Origin: Conus ventricosus | Lineage: Eukaryota; Mollusca; Gastropoda; Neogastropoda; Conidae | Assembly (NCBI GenBank): GCA_018398815.1 | Contig: CM031616.1 | Coordinates: 32,228,792-32,292,791, forward strand | Direction of reading: 5' to 3' | DNA length: 64,000 bases | Part shown: one piece after another, positions 60,236 through 64,000 of the stretch | Layout of the letters: each line of letters begins with the position of its first letter | Numbering within the stretch: position 1 is the first letter of the stretch | Notes under the pieces: generated by a model | Database searches by the model: none | What the model saw: only the letters and a program-made list of their open reading frames with translations | What the model was told of the DNA's origin: nothing | Position numbers and translations under genes: made by a program

Positions 60236-60600
60236 CACCAGCTGCCATGGTGAGGTGGTTAGCATCTCAGACTCCCAGCTGGGAGGTCGTGGGTTCGATT
60301 CCCATCAGAGTCATGTGGGATTTTTCTGCCGCGACCGGCTCCTACCCAGAGTTGAGTTTGCTGCAGACTCAGTTGGGAAGACTGGGACCACACAGTTGAG
60401 TTTCATCCACTTAATGGATGTGTCTCTGAGAGTGTCACTCAAATTTCCTGACCAACACTACAGTTGTCTGTATCTCTCAAGCCTGGTTGATGCTGGGATA
60501 TATTATGAAAGGAAGCATAGAGTACAGCCCTGTCATGCAGTCTCAGACTGAAATGTTAATCCGTAGCATCATCATCATCATCCTCATCAGTCAGCATAAT
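60236..60600 (+). mobile_element. tRNA-derived SINE, family A, copy 2
   Basis: The head contains GGTGAGGTGGTTAGCATCTC and GTGGGTTCGATTCCCATCAG, then GGGAAGACTGGGACC, TTTCATCCACTTAATGGATG, CTCAAATTTCCTGACCA, GTTGTCTGTATCTCTCAAGC and GCAGTCTCAGACTG, ending in ATCATC triplets. It matches the 31-kb copy block by block. Confidence 0.85.
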
Positions 60601-61308
60601 TTTTTTTTTTTTTTTTAATCTTGGAAAGGACAGACCTGACCTTTGACAGTTGCCAGATGAGGATAGAAGAGAATAGTTTGTCCAAGTGGTGCCTTAGCAG
60701 CCTCAGGGTTAAGGGAATATGATGGTGTGGTGGTAAAGCGTCCTATCCTTTTAGAAACTTTTACTGAATTATCTTACCTTTACTGCTGCTAGATTTAATT
60801 CCTGACGAAGACTCTGCTCCTTCAGGGATTGGTAATTGTTTCTTTGTTTAGACAAGATTTTTTGAGGTTTTCAGGAAGGTTTGTTAATGTCCATACTAGA
60901 TTTACTTCCCATAAAAACTTTTATCTTTAAGAGTTTTCTTGGGACATTTTTGTCCTTGTCTCTGCCTGATTCACTGCCCAAAGATAGATCTCTTCCTTAA
61001 TAGGTACAGGTTTTTTTTCATAAAGTATTCTGCAAGTTCCTGCAGGGAGATGTTAATCCACATGGACTCAGTGTTTCAATTTCCAGTAAATTATCGCTGA
61101 AAATGCATAATCCATTTTAAAATGATTTGAGTTTCAGACATAAACATAGATGTTAACATATTTTGCTAGCAGCTTTATGTTTTGTCTACTAGTACTGCTT
61201 TGTTTTCACCCGTTCCTAGTGGAATTGTGTGTGTACATGTGTAAATATGTGTGTGTGTGTGTGTGTGTGGTTGTTTGTTCATGCAGATACATGCAATTAT
61301 GTGTGCAG

Positions 61309-61414
61309 CGAAAGGAGGTGCATGTCAGGAACTGATGGCATGCCAGTCCGAATACTCAGATCAGACGGTGCCCAATGCTGATGCTGAAACCATGCCCATG
61401 GCCATCTTGTGCGA
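61309..61414 (+). CDS. Six-cysteine module 2, first exon
   Basis: The exon starts after ATGTGTGCAG and ends at GTCAGT, phase 1 to phase 2, 106 nt. With the preceding G it reads AKGGACQELMACQSEYSD, then NADAETMPMAILCE. Phase and layout (C-x5-C, then a cysteine just before a phase-2 donor) mirror the exon at 41,435. An alternative acceptor 22 bases upstream does not give an open frame in the needed phase. Confidence 0.78.
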
Positions 61415-61540
61415 GTCAGTGTCTTGTGTCATATGCTAGAGTTTGGTGTCAGAGGTGCAGTACTAATGCAATAAACAACATGGAATGAGTAGATATACAG
61501 TCTGTTTACTGGAAGTGCTAGTTGAAGAGAAATTGGACCA

Positions 61541-61544
61541 ATAT

Positions 61545-61601
<57 letters not shown>
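61541..61601. repeat. AT microsatellite
   Basis: A (AT)n run with one interruption. Confidence 0.95.
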
Positions 61602-61603
<2 letters not shown>

Positions 61604-61845
61604 AATTATAAACAAAGCTTGCTCTTATGTCTTAGATTGACGAAATAGGGGAAAATAAGCATTCATATCTGCAGTGGTAGATGATTCTGCCTAACTAACA
61701 GTATGTGCTTGAGTGGGCGAATGGAGAAAAATAAATGCTTCTAAAAATGAGCCTTCAGCAAGCTTATAGTCATTGCAACACCAAGCTGCTCTGTAAGTTG
61801 CTGGAACGGTGCGCGGTACTTATCCTTGGAATTTATTAGTTTGTT

Positions 61846-61864
61846 GTATATATATATATATATG

Positions 61865-61925
<61 letters not shown>

Positions 61926-61926
61926 G

Positions 61927-61973
<47 letters not shown>

Positions 61974-62003
61974 ACGCGTGTGTGTGCACGCGTGTGTGTG
62001 CAT
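61846..62003. repeat. AT then GT microsatellite
   Basis: (AT)n at 61,846-61,922 is followed by (GT)n at 61,932-61,972 and GCACGCGTGTGT units. Confidence 0.95.
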
Positions 62004-62292
62004 ATGGGTGACGTAAATAATTGGATCACATGAATAAAAGATGATGGATGACCAAGGAAAGTGGGAGGTGAGGGGAAAGGGGAGGGTGAGACAGGTGACC
62101 AGAGGAACATATTGTAGCACAGACATTTTTTTTAAAAAGGAGATGTTACGACTGAGAAGCGGACTAGAGAGACATAAGGTAGAAATGCTAGTTACAAAGG
62201 ATTAGGAGAAAGAGAGAGGGAGAGAGAGTGCGAGAGGGAAAGAGAGAGTGAGAGAGAGAGATAAAGATTACCACATTTCATTGGTGTTCCAG

Positions 62293-62414
62293 GGGTATCC
62301 ACAGCTTCCTCAGATGTGCTGATGATGCAGTGCAGTCCTGCAAGATACCCCAGGACAACCCCGACACCTCTCTGACTGACCTAGCAGTGTGGTTCGAAGA
62401 CTACTGCCAGAAAG
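62293..62414 (+). CDS. Six-cysteine module 2, second exon
   Basis: The exon starts after GGTGTTCCAG and ends at GTGAGA, phase 2 to phase 1, 122 nt. It encodes GIHSFLRCADDAVQSCKIPQ, then LTDLAVWFEDYCQK. With the cysteine at the end of the preceding exon it gives C-x8-C-x7-C and a closing cysteine, the same as module 1. The two modules therefore arose by duplication of a two-exon unit. Confidence 0.82.
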
Positions 62415-62930
62415 GTGAGAAGATCAGCTGTGCTGTTGGTTCGTAACTAGGGAGAGACAAAAAAGGAAGAAAAAAAAATCCTATTTAAATGAAAGAAAAA
62501 GCAAAATGAGGAGAAAAAGACAGGAAAACACACCTGCAAATAGATCTCAAAGATCCTAAATTCCCAGTTATGTACTTTCTCTCACAGGTTTTGTGCTGGC
62601 TTCTGCTGGTAGCATCAGTTTATGTTCATTGTATCTGAACTTGCTGATTATTATTGAAAACTTCAGAACAGAAGGATTTAAAGTAATTGTATCATGTCTA
62701 ATGATTTTACTTTTATGAACTAGAGCTATTAGGGGTTATTAATAAACCCAGCTTCAGCAAGTTTCTGCCATAGTTTGAAACAGGAGACTGATTAATACTT
62801 CAATGAAGATCAAATATAGAAATAGTCAAAATTCTGTGTACATGTAAACTTTAAGTCAAATCCGTTTCTGAAAGTTAATCTTTGCAGTTAAAAAATAGCA
62901 ACCAACATATTTTTTTCACTCTCATTGCAG

Positions 62931-62947
62931 CTGACATGACAGTTTGA
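62931..62947 (+). CDS. Candidate last coding exon (ADMTV then stop)
   Basis: A strong acceptor (TTTTTTTCACTCTCATTGCAG) is followed by CT, which completes a codon with the phase-1 G of the previous exon, then GAC ATG ACA GTT and TGA. This would end the protein ...QKADMTV. A possible AATAAA lies at about 63,682. The call depends on the quality of the acceptor and on phase only. The gene may instead continue past the window. Confidence 0.35.
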
Positions 62948-63279
62948 CATTGTCTTTGATCTAAACTATTCTGTAGAGACCAAGTAAGAAGGAATCATAT
63001 CTATATGATAACAGTTGAATTTGTCAGAGGAATGGAAAAGTCTGAAGTTTGTTAAATGGCAATGGTGGGTGTGGTTTCACATGTGGGAACTGGAATCATC
63101 TGCATCTTAGTGAAGCCGCATGAGGGTGTGGACAACAAGAAAAAAAAAGACTTAAAATTAAGCGACATAGGGGCGTAGATGATAAGATGACTTGAGGTGA
63201 AAAATGACTTAACTTTCAAAAACATCAGTTCTTTGTGATTTCTTTCTCTGTGTGTTTGCAGGGAGAATATCTATATCTA

Positions 63280-63283
63280 TTTA

Positions 63284-63340
<57 letters not shown>

Positions 63341-63378
63341 ATTTGCATATATAAATAGAGAGAGAGAGAGAGAGAGAT
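63280..63378. repeat. (TCTA)n and GA microsatellites
   Basis: TCTG/TCTA tetranucleotide repeats to about 63,340 are followed by a (GA)n run at 63,356-63,376. Confidence 0.95.
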
Positions 63379-64000
63379 ACATAGACACACAACACACACA
63401 CATATATGTATGTGTGTATATATATTTGTATGTTGCATGCATAGAATATTTTCCCTACGAGCTTGCAACTAAACAAAATGACTGATGATGTCAACCTTCC
63501 TTGAACAGTCGCCATCTTTGTTTCACTTTTTTTTCATGGTCAGAGATTTTGGTCAAATCATTATTCTATGAATTTCAGACTTTCTGATTTACATCCTGTT
63601 AATGAGTACGTTTTCCTGATCAAAACATCAGAGATTATGCAAAAATTGTTATTCAGTAGTCTGTTTTATAGAATATCTTCTAATAAAATATTAGATCTAA
63701 AGCTCATGTCAGCAGCCAAGCGAGGAGGAAAGCCAGATGCATTTGCATCAATTTTCAAAGACACAATTCTCTGCTCAGACACAGTTTTACATAATGAAGT
63801 TCATATGTATAAAAAGCATAAAATGCCTGCCATTTATCCATTATAAAAATATTTCTTGCTGTTTGATGTTTATTACTGCAATGGGGAAAAACATAGTGGA
63901 AACTCGTTAAACTTGGAACCTTTCTCTGACTTTAGTCACCAATGATTTAATACAACACCAAAATCATCAAGAGTGACATACTACATTTTAATCCTTGGGT
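63379..64000. other. 3' end of window, no gene supported
   Basis: AT-rich sequence, possibly 3' untranslated or intronic. A 92-codon open frame at 63,568-63,846 shows no recognisable domain and no splice or promoter support. Confidence 0.5.

Noticed and set aside
63262..63485. Exon starting after GTTTGCAG at 63,261
   Set aside because: It would run directly into TCTA and GA microsatellites and encode only repeat peptides.
63568..63846. 92-codon open frame near the window end
   Set aside because: It lies in AT-rich DNA, matches no domain I recognise and has no promoter or splice support.

Overview
The window is nuclear DNA from an animal, most likely a lophotrochozoan and probably a gastropod mollusc. 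The reasons are spliced genes with GT/AG introns, a very heavy load of CA/GT and CT dinucleotide repeats, tRNA-derived SINEs, piggyBac and Harbinger-type DNA transposons, a non-LTR reverse transcriptase fragment and a Polinton/Maverick element. The species is an inference. Almost every long open frame made of Thr-His, Cys-Val or Leu-Ser repeats is simply microsatellite.

One host gene runs on the + strand across nearly the whole window (about 6,077 to 62,947, with its 5' end outside or unrecognised). Its exons encode at least four consecutive pairs of immunoglobulin domains that resemble the Ig1-Ig2 pair of netrin receptors of the UNC5 family. Full modules use four exons in a constant phase pattern: A (linker plus first half of Ig1), B (second half of Ig1), C (first half of Ig2, always exactly 104 nt) and D (second half of Ig2). 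Module 1 is seen only from a short exon B. Modules 2 and 3 are complete. Module 4 has a one-base frameshift in exon A. Two small linker exons follow (one a 21-nt microexon), then four exons encoding two copies of a six-cysteine, probably helical domain, and a possible short last exon. No TSP1, ZU5, death domain or transmembrane segment is seen, so this part looks extracellular or secreted.

The introns are crowded with mobile and repetitive DNA. Intron by intron: foldback and CA/CT arrays (1-6,076); SINE-like repeat R1 (9.1-9.5 kb); a decayed non-LTR reverse transcriptase on the - strand (11.4-12.4 kb) followed by 40-bp and ~20-bp minisatellites; intron-internal duplications (15.2-15.5 and 17.2-18.8 kb); a 4.1-kb piggyBac-type element (23.8-28.0 kb) carrying a second piggyBac element nested inside it; a third piggyBac (33.7-34.8 kb); two pairs of tRNA-derived SINEs; a 29-bp minisatellite (35.3-36.7 kb); and a Harbinger-like MITE sitting inside an older foldback element (37.1-37.6 kb).

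The intron between exons at 41.4 and 58.8 kb holds a 15.1-kb Polinton/Maverick (42,258-57,379). It has ~190-bp terminal inverted repeats and a 5-bp target duplication CCACA. Recognisable remains are a double-jelly-roll-type major capsid protein, a protein-primed family B DNA polymerase, a retroviral-type integrase on the opposite strand and a small membrane protein, all broken by frameshifts and stops. The terminal repeats show no base substitutions between the two ends, although the genes are heavily decayed.
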